A DNA stretch of 64,000 bases from Shinisaurus crocodilurus. Lineage: Eukaryota; Chordata; Lepidosauria; Squamata; Shinisauridae. Location of the stretch: contig CM037880.1 in NCBI GenBank assembly GCA_021292165.1, positions 224,780,467-224,844,466 of the forward strand, in the 5' to 3' direction. A program made the translations under genes and the position numbers. Of this stretch, positions 26,201 through 40,300 are shown piece by piece (position 1 is the stretch's first letter; each line of letters opens with the position of its first letter). Below the pieces are notes generated by a model. The model did not search any database. It was not told the origin of the DNA and saw only the letters and a list, made by a program, of their open reading frames with translations.

Positions 26201-29200
26201 CTGACCAGGCCATCGTCCACTCCACCCAGAAAAAACAAACACACACAGCTTGTTTCTGAGTAAAACGGAGACCGTGCCGCAACCCCAAAGCGCAGGAGAA
26301 GCGCACGTGGGGGCAGCACCGGGCCCAGGACACCGCTCTCCTTTCCCCTGGCTTTGTTGTTTTTAAAGAACAGCTTTTATGGCCGCAAAGATATGAACGA
26401 ACTATTCCAATTACGAGATGATGCAAATGTGCGTAATCCGCACAGGGTGCAGAGTTCTGCTTTGCTTTGTGCAGCATGTCAAGCTTCTTTTAAAACATCA
26501 AATACAGGCAAACCTGGATTATAGCCTTGAGAGAGAGACAAATGCTCCGCTGGCTCGTTTACGCCAGGCCGTGCGGCTGAGACGGCAGCATGCAAAGCCA
26601 TCAGCACCGTCATCTGGCGCATTTTCCATTTTCCATTACAGTCACTCAAAAGACCTTAACCCTCACGACCTTTTGGGAGCTGCACAGAGGGCAAGCACAG
26701 CTCTGCCAAATACAGAACGTGCCACCTTTCGAGAGGCAAGGCAAGGCAAGGCAAGCAGGCCAAACTAATGGCCTCTGCTGGGCTCAGCTTGCCCTGCACG
26801 CCACCAGCCACAGTGGCGCTGCAAAATCCAGCCAGGGCGGCATCCTACAAGGCTTGAGAATAGCCTTTTCTCCCTCCCCGGCATCTGCAGTCACAGACCC
26901 GCTCACTCGGGCAGCGAACGAGCGAGGTGCCTTCGTGACGGTGCGGCATGTTCACGGTACGAGCAAGGCAGGCTTCCCACTGGACCAGAACTTCTGCCCG
27001 GCAGGCTGAGAGAAGGGGGGGGGGGGGCGTGCCTTAATAGGCAGATTCACAGACCTCTTGTTGCAGATGCTCATAAAAGCGCCTCTTTTCCGCTTCGGCT
27101 TGCATCTTCCGATTTTCCAGTTCAGCCACTTCACCCTCTATGGCCTGAATCTCGTCTTGCAAGTCCAGGTCCCTGCAATATTCAGGGTACTTGTTTTATT
27201 TATTTATTTATTATATTTATCAATCGCCCATCTGGCCAGTCACCCTGGGCGATGTACAATTAAAATACAGTAAAACACAATAAAATATAATAATTAAAAC
27301 AATATAAAAAATTCTCATTAAAAACCTAACCCACCCCATATTCCCGCCTGAACAGCCATGTTTTTAATGCACGGCGGAAGCTTTTTTCCTTTCCTTGACA
27401 GCGGTGCTTCTTCACATGAGGATTCAACTTTAATTGCTAACTTTCCGGCAATGCTGACGGTATGACAGACACCTCGGCTGTCAAACAGGGCTTTATCCTA
27501 CGGCAGCCTCTGCTTGGCCAACGGGACAGACACGTTCAGCTCTGCCCCACTTGCTGTTAACTACCCACAGCCAACCCCCTTCCTTTCCAAACGTCATGAC
27601 CAGGGAGCCCTCGGAGCCTTATGGTTACATTTGGCATTGACACGGCATCTCACAACAGCCCGTAAGAGCAATGTGGAATTTGGGGATGTTGTTGAACTGA
27701 CAAAGATCCTAAGAACACCGGAAGAGCCAAGGCTGGATCAGACCAAGGGGCCATCTAGTCCAGCATTCTGTTCCCACAGTGGCTGACCAGATACATAAAG
27801 GATGCCTTTCTCTATCCCATACAGTATGTATGCGCATGCGCAGTCCCTGGGGCTGAAAAGGTTATGCAACCATACTGTACACGCCTCTTCCTCACACACA
27901 TACACACAACAGGCTGGCACAAACTGAGGTTACCTGACTATATCCGTAATGTTAAAGCTGTCCGTCTTGGTACAAATGAAAGCCAGGCTCCCGTACCGAC
28001 CGTCCATTAGCAGCTGTCTGCGCAGGTTTGCGCCCAGCATCTCTCTTGCGGTTTTGTCATCCACGGCCCGGGTGACGCTGGCAACAACCCACACCGCGTT
28101 GCAGTCCTTTAGGTACTGGAGGGGGTTAAAGGAAATTTAAAGTAAAACAGTTTTGTCAAAGGTGACAAATTCTTGACCTGGCCACACCCAAAAAAGACTT
28201 GTGTGTGTGTGTGTAAAAATAAAGATACACAACTGAGATCACGTCACAAGCACTGGCCTGCTAGGGGGAAGCGAGTGGACCCCGTGAGAGAACAGCCCCC
28301 CCCCCCGTCCCCGGCCGGAGAAGGCCGCCCTACCTCTTTGGCCACTTTATCCCTGGCTGCGTTGGAGTCCCGGACCCCCGGCAGATCCACCAGCACGGCC
28401 CCAGTCTTCAAAACCTCAGCTTCAGCAACACGGATCCGTACGCATTTCACAACTGGCCAAAACTCTCCACCTTTCATCTCGCGCAAATTATCAGTGCGAG
28501 AATTAATGAATCTCTCAATGTTTGTGCGGAAGTCTGCTGCCTAGAAATAAAGGAGGCAGGGAAATCAGCAGGGGGGGGGGGCTTTTTAGTATTTTCAAGA
28601 TGCACATTTTAAGAAGCGCAATTTAACAACATGGTACAAACTTTTATTATAAGGAACTAATCTTCTGTACTTGACTACTTCAGTTGGCATCTTGCAGTCT
28701 GTTGTAAAACGGTTTTGCCAGGCCCGAGGTCAAAGATCGGCAGAGTTGGGCACCAGTAGGGCCCCCCACCCAGTTAGAGCCCCCCAAAACTCCACCAACA
28801 CATTTTAAAGATTACATTTTATTGCACACACATGCAGAAGCAGCTATGGTGGGGGGGTCGGAGGGGTCGGCAGTTGGGCTGAAGTTTATGGCCCACCACC
28901 AGCTAGGCCATGCAGCACTACAGTGGGCTTGTTCAAATGCAGAGGGGGGGGGGGAGTCTGGTCCCAGGCCAGTTATTGCAAAAATGTTAATTAATGAGCA
29001 AATAACGGACTTTCAGGTTTCCCCAGCCCACTCTACAACCAACAGTTTCTTGTTCCTCTTCCAGATTTTTGCTACGATCACTTTAGCTGCTACCAGCGCT
29101 GGTCACTTCTGCTCGCACTGTCTTTTAGATCATTTACCCACAGCACAGAAGTACTACTTTAATCATGATTAAAATGATCACCCCAGGAGGACTGCCTCGC

Positions 29201-32200
29201 ATGCCATTGCCACCAGATGTGCAGAAAGGGAATTGTGGCATCTCCAACATCTGCCTGAGGCAGAATCACACATTTTCTTAATTCTTGCTAGTGTGTGCCA
29301 TTAAAGTAACATCTTAAAAGATGTTTTCCTTTATCGTACATTTAATAAGGCCTGTCAAATATGTCAGTCTATAAATTATAGTCACTGACTCCGATTCTCA
29401 TCTCGAGCGACCGTCAAGATGAGAGGCGGCGGCTCTTTCCTTTATGTTCTCATCTTCAAGGAAAATTATTCTCTAAAGGGTCGATTTCTTGTCAAGGTTT
29501 TAACTTTTGTACCTTTTCAACTGGATTCCTGATTTGCATATACTGAAGCAGGCAGAGGATGTGAGAGTATGTGTGTGTGGTGTGATCAAATACCAATTTC
29601 TAGTCAAGCGGGTCTAATCAAGTTAAGAATTTTCTGTAATAATCCTAGCCACTGTGAATCCTTGACAATACAGAACCGAAGCGGGGGGGGGGGGGGGGGG
29701 GCGGCGGCGAATGGGCGGGTGCCAGAGCATGAGCAGAAGTGCGGTCTGTTCGGTGCTACCTTCACATCTTCAGTTCTCTCTGCTCTCTGCCAAGACGGCT
29801 CTTTCAGGGGTCTGGGAATACCTAAACCAACCTAATGTTGCAGCTGAAGCAACTGAATCTCACTCCCCACCATCGACTTAGTCAAAACTGTACGAAGTTA
29901 ATACGTTGTAAAATGTGGAGCTGTCAGCTCATCTTCCGTGACCTGGTATGGAGGAAATGGACAGGGAGACATTTTTTTCTCCCTCTCTCGTAATACTAGA
30001 ACCCAAAGGGGTCATCCCATGAAGCTGATTGGTAGGAGATTCGGGACACATAAAAGGAAATACTTCTTTACACAGAGCATGTGGAACTCACTTCCACAAG
30101 ATGTAGTCATGGCCACCAATTCGGATGCCTTTGAAAGGGGACTGGATAAATTCATGGTGGAGAAGGCTGTGAATGGCTACAAGTCCTGATGGCTACGGGC
30201 TATATGCTACCTCCATTGTCAGAGGCAGTATGCCTATGTACACCAGTTGCTGGGGAACATGGGCAGGAGGGTGCTGTTGCACTCCCGGTCCTGCTTGTGC
30301 GCTTCCTGTTGGGGCAGCTGGTTGGCCACTGTGTGAACGGAATGCTGGACTAGATGGACCCCTCTCGGTCTGCTCCAGCTTCAGGGCTCTTCTTATGTTC
30401 TTACCTTTCGCTGCATGGTATTAATTTTTATTATTGGTAGCTTATTATTCCACATGCACATTTATAACACAATGAATTAAACTTAACATCTTCTGCGGGA
30501 TCTTGTATCACCATAATTAAAAACACAAAAACTAGATTTTTAAAACAGAACATGAGCACCATCCAAGATATGGACCGCACATGCAATGGTTACCTCTTCT
30601 TGTATTACCTCTGGCCATCCTGTTCACATCCTTAATTATTTAGATGAAAAACTATCTCCTATTTCCACTTTGCCTCAGAAATCCGTTTTATTTCTGCTTT
30701 GATTATGGATTTAACATGGATACCAAAAGCCCCTATTTGACTTTATAATTCTGCAACATTTACTCTCACCATAGATACGTCGCTGAGTGTTGTGGGACAA
30801 TGCAGCAGCAGCAGCAGCAGCATGTGAAGCTATTTTATCCATTCTTTTTTGCCGAAGCAGCACAGACTCCGCTGCTCGCCACCGGTGAAGAGGGTGCCCG
30901 AACAGCCCCCCCCCCCGCCAGCCCCAGCCCAGGCTTCACTTGCCGTCTCAGCAAAGATGTGTTTGAGGGTGCCGAGGTGCTGGGTCACTTCCTGCATCTC
31001 CTCCAGCTTCGCAAGCTCATCTACTCTTCCGTAGACGGCCTTCACCCGACTGTAGGCAGCCCCGGCTTCTGTGCTGCGATCCGGGCATCGCCTTTTCAAA
31101 TTGCCGGCTTTGTCCTTCAGGTCTTCAAGGAGCGCTTTTAGCTCCTTATACCACTCCTGAAGCAGGAAGCAAGACCAAGAGAACGCTTTCAGAGGGAAGG
31201 ATTTCTGTTACTCTATTATAGTAGCGCAGTGCTTCTCAATTATTTTCTGTCATGCCCCCCCTAGGAAGAAGAAAACATTTCGCGCCCCCCGCGCGACTGT
31301 AAATAGTATCATTTGTCTATAAAATTGTTATAAGTACACCTCTGCATAACACTGTATCCTTATTAACGTATAAGAGAATAAAAAAAGAAAGAAATGTGGA
31401 TCAATTTACAACAAAGAATAGCTTTATTAACTGTAGCAGAAAAGATTTAAAGGAGCACAGGATTTAAAGGAACACAATATTAAAAAAAACTTTTAACTGA
31501 GGTCAAACGAGCCCCCCTTTACGGAGCCTCGCGCCCCCCCTGGGGGGCCCGCCCCACTATTTGAGAAGCACTGTAGTAGCGTGAGCAGCTACCGCTACGC
31601 AAAAGGGGACTCAAAGTACAAAGGCTCTCTTGGTGCGGTACTGATTCCAAGTTTCCCCGCCACCACCAGGTGCCCTTTCCAGGGCTTTTAGTCACACGTG
31701 CCACCGCCAAACCCACATTCCACCCTGCAGCTCCTGCAGGGGCCTGAGGATGAAGCTAGCTCCTACACACACACACATACAGGGCAACCTACCTCGCGAG
31801 AGAGGAATTCCACGTCCGCCTCGTATGGGCTGCCCCCTGCAGCCCTGGAGATCTCCACGACCACAGCCGTGCAGGCTCTCATGGCCGAGGTGGGCAGCAC
31901 AGCCTCCTCACCCAGCAGGGCATTGAGCAAGCAACTCTTCCCTGCGCCCGTGTTCCCCACCACAGCTATGTAGGTTTGGGGCATTTTGGTAGCCTTCTGG
32001 ATAACTGCAATCTGGTCCCTGAAAGGGAAAGAAACGAAACCGTTTGTAAAGTTAAGTGTCCAGCATCGTTAGCGTAATACCAAAATAAGGAGGTCTCCGC
32101 CTGGAGCCAGAAAGGCCACGATGGAGGCACCAGGCGAGTCTCTCTCGGGAGGGCGCTCCACAGGCACAGTGCCGCCACCGTGTCCTCTTCTGCAGCCACC

Positions 32201-34323
32201 CACCTCGCCTCGCTTGCCGGGGGCGCCTGGAGAAGGGCCTCCGAAGAGGACCTTGGAGCCTGGGTAGGTAAACATGGGAGGAGGCGCTCCTGCGGGCGGC
32301 CTGACCCCAGGGGCAAACCCGAAGGATCCTCCCGCCTGTGTGGCGACTGGCCAGCAGCAGAACTTCCGTTACCTCCACCTCTCCATGTGCACGTGGTCAA
32401 TCCCTTCCACCATGTCCAGGGACTGAGAGATCTCTCCGAGCACAGACTGGCACGCCTGCAACTGGAACTCCACGTCTTGCTTGGAGGATGCCCAGCCTTT
32501 CAGAGCGTTGCTCTTTGTTCCCGCGGCATCAGGGCAGGGATTGCTGCTCTTCGCTTGAGAACCTGAAGCATCGGGATGGTCCCTTGACACGGAGGGGTCC
32601 CTTTCCTCAAAGCCTGGAGAAGCAGCACAGCAGGGCACATATTCGTCATCTGAATGCACACACTCTGGCTCCAACCGCCCAAATACTTCAGCCTCCTCGA
32701 ACTGATAAGGAAGGAGCAGTCTGTCTCCGCTTCCAAAGTTCACAGGGCCTGCAGAACTTTCTGGATCCCTGTTTGTTAACGCCTCGGGAACGCGGGGTTC
32801 AGGGAAGACCGGGATGGCTGGAGAACAAGCCATGGGATATGCCGTGCAGCGGCTGGGGCCGGTGAGCTGGTCTTGACGGTCACACAAGTCCCTTTCTTCT
32901 TTGAAGACCCGAGAAACAGAAGGCGCATCTGCTGAGCGGCTCCAGGCCACAGGAGACGCGGCGTCTTTTGACCCCGAGGGGCTGCCGGCAAGCGTCCGAT
33001 CGCCACACACACCAGGGGCTGCCAAGGTGCCAAAGGCCCCCGTGTTCCCTGGAGCTCTCCGAGAGGCGCTGCTGGAGTCCGTCTGCCCTGCTAATCCTGT
33101 CAGACTGTTGCTTCTGCAAAGGCCGTCTTCAAGATCACCTCCCAGATCCCCTGGCCCAGCATTATCAGCCATGCCAGCAGGCCCACTAGCCTCAGAAGAG
33201 GGCAGAGGGCCACCCTCCTTGCCCCGAGATCTCCCACTGGCTCCACCATCTGCCTCTGCCGATCCACCCCTCGCTGCGCAGCTGGGCGGGTTCGGCAGTA
33301 CGGGGCACTCAGCTTGGGTCGGGCCGGGGCGAGGGCCTGGAGAGCTCTGTGGCGGGGGCCCTCCCTCTCTCGCATCACCCACGGCCGGCTCAGCAGCGAC
33401 AACAGAGGGCGGCCCCCCCCAATTTCCGCCATCCTCTTGGCAGTCACGCTCTTCGTAAGACGACTCCCTTTCCAGCGGCACGTCGGAATGGCCAGCCCCC
33501 GCCTGGGCGTGAGGTGCGCTGCCGGGCCGCCACGGAGAGGAGGCAGAAGGCGGATCGGCGGCCGGCTCACACTCCATCTCTGTGGAAATAATCCTTGGGT
33601 TATTACCGAAGAGCCACCGGGAGGGCGCTACTGCGCGCACTTCCTGCTTGTGGGCTTCCTATCGGGGCGCTGGGCGAGGCGGGCCTTTGGTCGGACTCAG
33701 CAGCAGGGCTCTTTTCACGCTCTTATGACCCAGCACAGCCATGCTTGCGTTCTCTGCTGCTGCAATCGGCGGTCCAGAGACCCAGGACCTACTGCAGTGT
33801 TCCTCAACCTTGGGTCCCCAGATGTTTTTGGCCTACAACTCCCAGCATGCCCCAGCCAGCTATGCTGGCTGGGGCATGCTGGGAGTTGTAGGCCAAAAAC
33901 ATCTGGGGACCCAAGGTTGAGGAACACTGACCTACTGCAAGGAAGGGGCAAAGCTGGAGTTTAAGGAGCAGTTAAGCTGAGCTCCAGGAGGAGGGGCAGC
34001 AAGAGGAGGAGGGCACTGGGCCCCTGCACTTCGGAAGAGGAAGTCTGGGCCCACGGACTGGGTGTGCCCGTCACAAGCAAGGGATCTACTGGCTGCGGCC
34101 GCTTTGGACGGCGTATCGCTGGGCCTGTGTGCTGTGAGGGCCCAACTGAAGCACTTTCTGGCTATCCTTGGCTAGGCTATGCTGCAAGTTTAAACCAGTC
34201 TCAAGCCAGTTTAGTCACAGCAGCTCCCAATCAAGGATCCTGGACAGCGTGGTTCCTTGAAGGGACTGGTGAAAAGTTCAGAGCAGCCTCACCGCACTGG
34301 AGTCTAGGAGGTCTGGGAAAGCC

Positions 34324-34360
<37 letters not shown>

Positions 34361-37300
34361 GATTGAATTGATATCCCGCATTTCCACCAAAATTGGCACT
34401 CCAGGCAGCCTTGGCAGTTAAACTGGTCTCAAACCACCTTAAGTGGCACGACGTGCCCCGCCCCTCAAATGTGTGTGTTCTCTCACCCAATGCATGCTTT
34501 TAAATTTTACCTTGGCTAGGAAGGTCTGCGTGGCTTCTTTGGAGAAAGGCCCTCTCCTCTTCAGCTCGCGTCTGACTGGGGCGGTCACCCTGCTCCTTTT
34601 CACCAGCTGTGGAAGTCGCACAGGGTGCATCCCACTCAGCGTCCTCCTCGCCGGAAGCCTCCTCGCCATCATCCCCGTCGAGCGCTCCATCCGGCGTGTC
34701 GGTAACGTGGCATTCCGACGCGGGCCACGCACTGCTTGCAGCAGCCTGGCTGCTTTCCCGAGGCGATGAAACCACATCTGATGGCGTTCTTGGGTCTTTT
34801 TCACACCGATCGACATCAGAGGCTTCACGGGAAAATCCCGAGACCAGACTGACCTCAGCCGCTTTGCCAACCGTGTCAGAACCCCCTGTGGGGAGTCCAT
34901 CATCACTTCCCGGTCCAGCAGCGATGTTGCTCTGTTGCGAAGGCAAAGGTTCCCAGAGGTCAGACTCTACTGAGCTGTTGGAGATGTCGGAGAAGACAGA
35001 GTCCACGTTCATTTCACCGGGCACCGGCACACGCGCTGCATCAGGGGACTTAACAGGAGAGCCAGATGGAGCATTTTTTAACACTGAACACATGCGCAAC
35101 TGGAAGTGTTCCTCTTCGGAGAAATAGGCTTCCCACACACTTTCCGGAATGTCGCTTGCAGAGTCTTTGCCTTGCTCTTGAGTGGGGCCCCCAAACGAAC
35201 TGGACAGGGCACTAGCGGACAGACACTGGCCATCAGGGGTGGAATCCTGGAACTGGACATCCTTGACCCGATCTTCAGGGGAACCGAGCTCATCACAGCT
35301 TGCCCTTTCCCCGGTCTCCAATATGCTTGCCGATTCACAATCCATGTCTTTGCCTGTTTCAGCTTCAGGGGGCAGTGCAAGCATTTCTGCTTTTTTGTTT
35401 TCAGTTGCTGGTTTATTGGAGCAAAAGGGTTTTTTAAAGTAATTTCTCACTATTTGGGCAATGCTGTCCCTATTGCTCTGTTCTGCGTCGTCAAGGTGCA
35501 GAGTTACCTCGTTGCTGCGCTGGTCAAGAAACTTCCCCACAGTCCTGTCAAACTGGTCACGACGACGCCCTGCTGAGCCAAGAGGAGCCGGAAGTGTCGG
35601 AGTGAGTAGGTCAGAGGCAGAGCCCTGAGCCAAAACAGAATCCAGCGGGCAGGGCCTCTTCTGAGAGCAAGAGTAATCTTCCAAGTCTGATATCCTTAAG
35701 ACCTCGGCTTCACTGAAATGTCTTTTTCGGGAGGAACAGCCTTTCAATTCCTCTTCTTTCTGCAAAGGAGTTCTGTGGTACTCTGAACCGCCCAACCCCT
35801 CTCTAAAACCTGCAGAGGAGACTTGAGCAGCTGTAGCTTGGCATGCATCCCCTTGGCACAGCAACGTTTCAGTTTCTTGCCACGGGGGTCCTGGTGCCTT
35901 CGCTTCGGTTTCCTGGGCACATTCCTCTTTTCCTGAACAAAGGCTGGTTGCCACTTCACTTTCTGGATGCTCTTTAATTGCTTTTCCGACTTCAAGAGGT
36001 ACAGTCAAAATCCGCCCTTCTGGCGTGCCAGGAAACCCGTCACCCGTGAGCCCGTCCTCTTGGGCGAGATCCAAGCAAGTGTTTTCTGCCAATGCACCAG
36101 CACGCTCTGGAGCCTGTTCCTCTGTGCCGATCTCGGCGCTGCTTTGCGACAGGCAAGGAGACGCCGCAGGAAGGCAGGCACGATCCAGGGGCACAAGTTC
36201 AGTTCCGGCAACGGCCTGGCCTTGCAGTTCTCCCAACGCTGCAGTTTTTGCGAAAGGAGCAGATTTTTCACCCACCGCCATCTCCGTACTATGGGTCTGA
36301 GCCGTGGCAATCACGTCATTAAGGTCACCGCGTGAGTCGCCAGGGGAAGATTCTTGTTGCCCCAAACCCATACGCAGCATCTCTATGCCTTTCAACGGTC
36401 CAGTATTGGCTTCTCGAGTGACTGAATCGCAGGGAGCTGGGATGGTGGATTCCTCAGTTAGTTCCCTACATGCTTTATTGTTCTCAGCAACACCAACTAA
36501 ATGCATAACTGGATCCAAAAGCAAAGCATCCCTTCCTCTCCAAAGGAACCTGCTAGAGGCTCCAAAGAGACCAGCGCCGTCATTCTCTTCCTTTTCAGCT
36601 TCAGAGTCAGAGATGTGCAAGTTGAGTTCGTCACTGCTACAGGACTCTGGGACTTCTGCAGAGTCGGTCTGGGTTACCCTGGTGAGATTTCCGGCAGCGC
36701 TTCTTTTTCGAGCTTCTGGTTTTTCAAAGACAACACTGGGAGTGCCCTGCAGGAGACTGACTTTTTCCTCACTGCAATGGGAACTTGCAGGAGTTAGATC
36801 AAGCCCGCCGCCTTCCCCCTGCTGCTCTGGGAGGGCAATTTCCTTGTTAGAGCTTTCTGGCCCAAGCGGGGTGGAAGGTTCAGCAGCCGCGTCCGGTTCA
36901 CAAGTTTCCTCCAAAGTGCTGCCTTCCCTGGAAGCGTCCTCGGGACAAAGCGACGCCTCCCCAACATCCGTTCCTTGGGGCTTCCCCTCCAAGCCATATT
37001 CAAGTCCATCAGGCTCTGCCCCAGGAGACTCTCGTTTCTGTTGACCAACAGGTACAGGAAACTGTTGCTGGCATTCCAGGTGGGCAGAAAACGGCCCACG
37101 ATGCTCAGGGCGATCATTCAGCAGCCCCACCCGTGTGTCGTTTTGTTTGGAATCCATTTTCGCCTCATCCAAGGAAGCCTCTACGACGTCGGGAATCGCA
37201 CGTGCCCCGCAGTCTCTGGCTGCCCCCGCGCTTTCGCCGTTCAGACTCCTGTCCCCTTGCTCGTCAGGGCCACCTTGATGGGGCCACCGGAGGCTGCTTC

Positions 37301-40300
37301 CAGCTTCCAATCTCCCCGCCACGTCCTTTTGGCTTGCCTGAGAAGACAACGGTGTGCCTGCACGAGAAGAGTCACTTGAGCGGGGGATCCCCCCCTCTTC
37401 AGGGTCATCCCCAGGTACCGGAAAAGGAGAACGCTGCCCTGCCTTTCTACCTGCCAGGTCGAAAGACGACTGTGTGGCGTTCCCTTCAAGGCTTCTTGGG
37501 AGGACAACTTCAGGGCTGAGACAGCTAACTGTCCGCTGCCCTGCAACCGGACTCAACTCTCTCTCCAGGGGACCTTTTCCAGCCAGTCGCTTTTGGTCAC
37601 CTGCATCTTCGCCAGTGGCTCCCTTCATCGCCGCCTCCCCCTCCCCAGTTGGGTCTTCGTTATCCGTCTCCTCTTGGCATTGCCTCTCACGGCCAGTGTT
37701 GGAACTGGGCTGTTCTCCTCCGGGCAATCCAGCCACCAACACTAAAGCAGTTCCCAGGGAAGGACCGTCATTTTCAGCCATCTCTTCTTCAGGCCCTTGT
37801 GTGGAATCCGCAACACAATTCTCCAGACCTCTGTCAGTTTCGGCACATCCAGGGCTTGCGTGCTCCCGTCTTTCTTCGGCCTCAACCATTTCTTCCCCTC
37901 TTCTTTCAACGGGAGTCTTGCTGCTTTGGGACAGGCACCCAGCCACAGGACGCTCAGGAATCAGCGCTTCCAGAGGCTCTTCAGGAATCATCCCTTTCAT
38001 GCTAACAGAGTCACGTGGCGGCACGGCAGCTACGAGAGCTCTCTCCTCTTCATGAGTTTCCGGGAGATCCTCTGAAGACTGCGCGTCCCAGGACACCGTT
38101 GGATCCTCCTCTCCCTGTTTAGAGAACTCACCTTTGGAATGGTTCTCAGCTGGGAAACCTGTTGGTGAAGCCTCAGATAATTGCTGAAGGGACATTTCTT
38201 TGGCCGCGTATGTGCTTAATCCGTTGTCATAATCAAAAGCATTTATGGCCCCTTGGTCTGCAGGCTCTGTCATCTCGACATCCAACTCTCTTTCCTTGGC
38301 ACACTCAGTCTGAGTTCCCACTTCTGCACAGGGGGGTTCTGCGAAGCGGACGCCGCTGCCAATGCCAGCCACAGAGCCCGCCTCTGGCTCCAGACAGCCA
38401 GCGTCCCCGGCACTAACAAGGCAGTCCACGGCCAACAGGCCGGCGTCTGTATGAGGTTCCGCTTCCACGTCACCTTCACTATCAGAAACGCTTTCCTGTG
38501 AGTTCATTTCATACTCATCATCACCACCACTTTGCATCCCACAAGACAGACTCCCTGGAGGTGAAGGGGCACTCACACTCTCAGCGTCCAACTTGTCTTG
38601 ACTCACCAGCTCTGTGCAGGAGTCACTCCCTGGCTCTTCACCAGAAAAGGTGTCATCCGCAGTTCTCCTGGCTGCATCGTGACAAGCGTTTCCCAGTTTG
38701 GCAGTGAGCAATGGCTGCATTTTTACATCAGGATTGTTTGACATGCTTTCTGCCCTGTCTGTTTCTAGCTCGGAACCTTCGGGTAAAGACTTCTGCTTCG
38801 GGTAAAGGCTCTGCTCCTGTTCTTCTACGGGGCTTTCCTTTTCCATTCTACCGACAGATGTCACCTGAGCACCACTCACAGCCTCTCTCATCTCTTCTGT
38901 TATCTGCAGCTGGGCAACAGCAGGTTCAGAAACACAGGACACATCATGTTCAGCTGTTTCTTCAGCACTTGGATAAATATCCACCTCCATCGTTTCGTCG
39001 TCGTGGTCAGAGTCACCAGGAACCAGCTCTTCTGTGCTGGAAGTAGATAGCTTGGAATCAGAATCGTCTTCATCCTTTGTTTGAAAGAAGGGCGCGAGGT
39101 GTAGCAAGTCCTGACGGAGCCCCGCTGGGTTAACTTGTCTTCCACTTTGGAAGTCGCCATGATCAGCTGCAGCAGAATCCCCCAGACAGGCAGGAGCAGG
39201 CAGTGGATGACTCACCTGGGCAGGACCGGTTCCAGCATCACTCTTGCCATTCTCATGCAGAAACTGCTCGGGAGAGTCGGGCCTGCATCTTACATCCTGC
39301 TCCCTGCCGCCACCCAGGGACTCGGAATCACTCGGCTCTGGACCTTCCAGGAGCGAAAGGGAGCGTGTCGTTGCGAGGGTCCTTTGAGGGGGAGACTCGG
39401 TAGTGACGAGTGAACGTTCCCCAAGGATCGTGTAGTCCGGTGAAGTGGAACGCAGAAGCTGAGAGGCTGGCCTATCTCTTGGTGCAGAAACAGGCAATAC
39501 AGCTGGCCTAGTCCGCCTGAGCACTCCTGGCAAAACTGAAGTCACATTAAGAGAATTCGTGGGCAGTGAAAATGTAACCGGAGGCACCACTGAAACTGTC
39601 GAGGTTAGCGGTGGAGCCGTCTGAGGTACAGCAATGCTATTCACAAATCCCAAACTCAACGTGAATGGCGGCGATACCTCCACAGACGCCGATACAAGAA
39701 ACTTTATGGAAAAAGAAGGGGAAAAATCAAGAGGTCAGCACTGAAAGCACTCAGCATCTTCTTAGAATGTAAAGCTTTGCGAGAATGGCTAGAACAGTGT
39801 TCTCCAACCTTGGGTCCCCTACGCTGGCTGGGGCATGCTGGGAGTTGTAGGCCAAAAACATCTGGGGACCCAAGGTTGGAAAACGCTGGGCTAGAATCTC
39901 CCCACACCTCTGAATTTTGGCAGTTGGTGGAATCCAATGATTCTGCCCTACCCAACATCCAGTGGAAGGGGTGTGCTTTTGACTACCCCTTTTGCTGCGT
40001 CACAGACATTCAGTCTGCATGGAATGAGGGAAGCTTCTTCAGCGTAGGAGGCATGAAAGGGCCTTCCTCTTGTGGGAACACAGATCCTTGGTACGGGAGG
40101 GCTAGTGTCTCTGCCTCACATGCCCCAAAAGACTGTGAGGTAGAGAGCGGTGGACACAAATCTCAGGTTAGATCCAGATCAACCTGCATTGGCAGAAGTG
40201 GACTTTCCCTGGCAGCCCCCTGGCACCCCAAAAATGCTACACAGAGTCAGGAGACCCTGGTTCTATGGGGGGAGCTCTGGGGTGGGGGGAGCCCCAAAAA

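Noticed and set aside
32338..33964. Plus-strand frames of 175-216 codons
   Set aside because: Antisense to coding exon 7 and to a MITE. The recurring [17 protein letters not shown] peptide is just the translated hAT hairpin.
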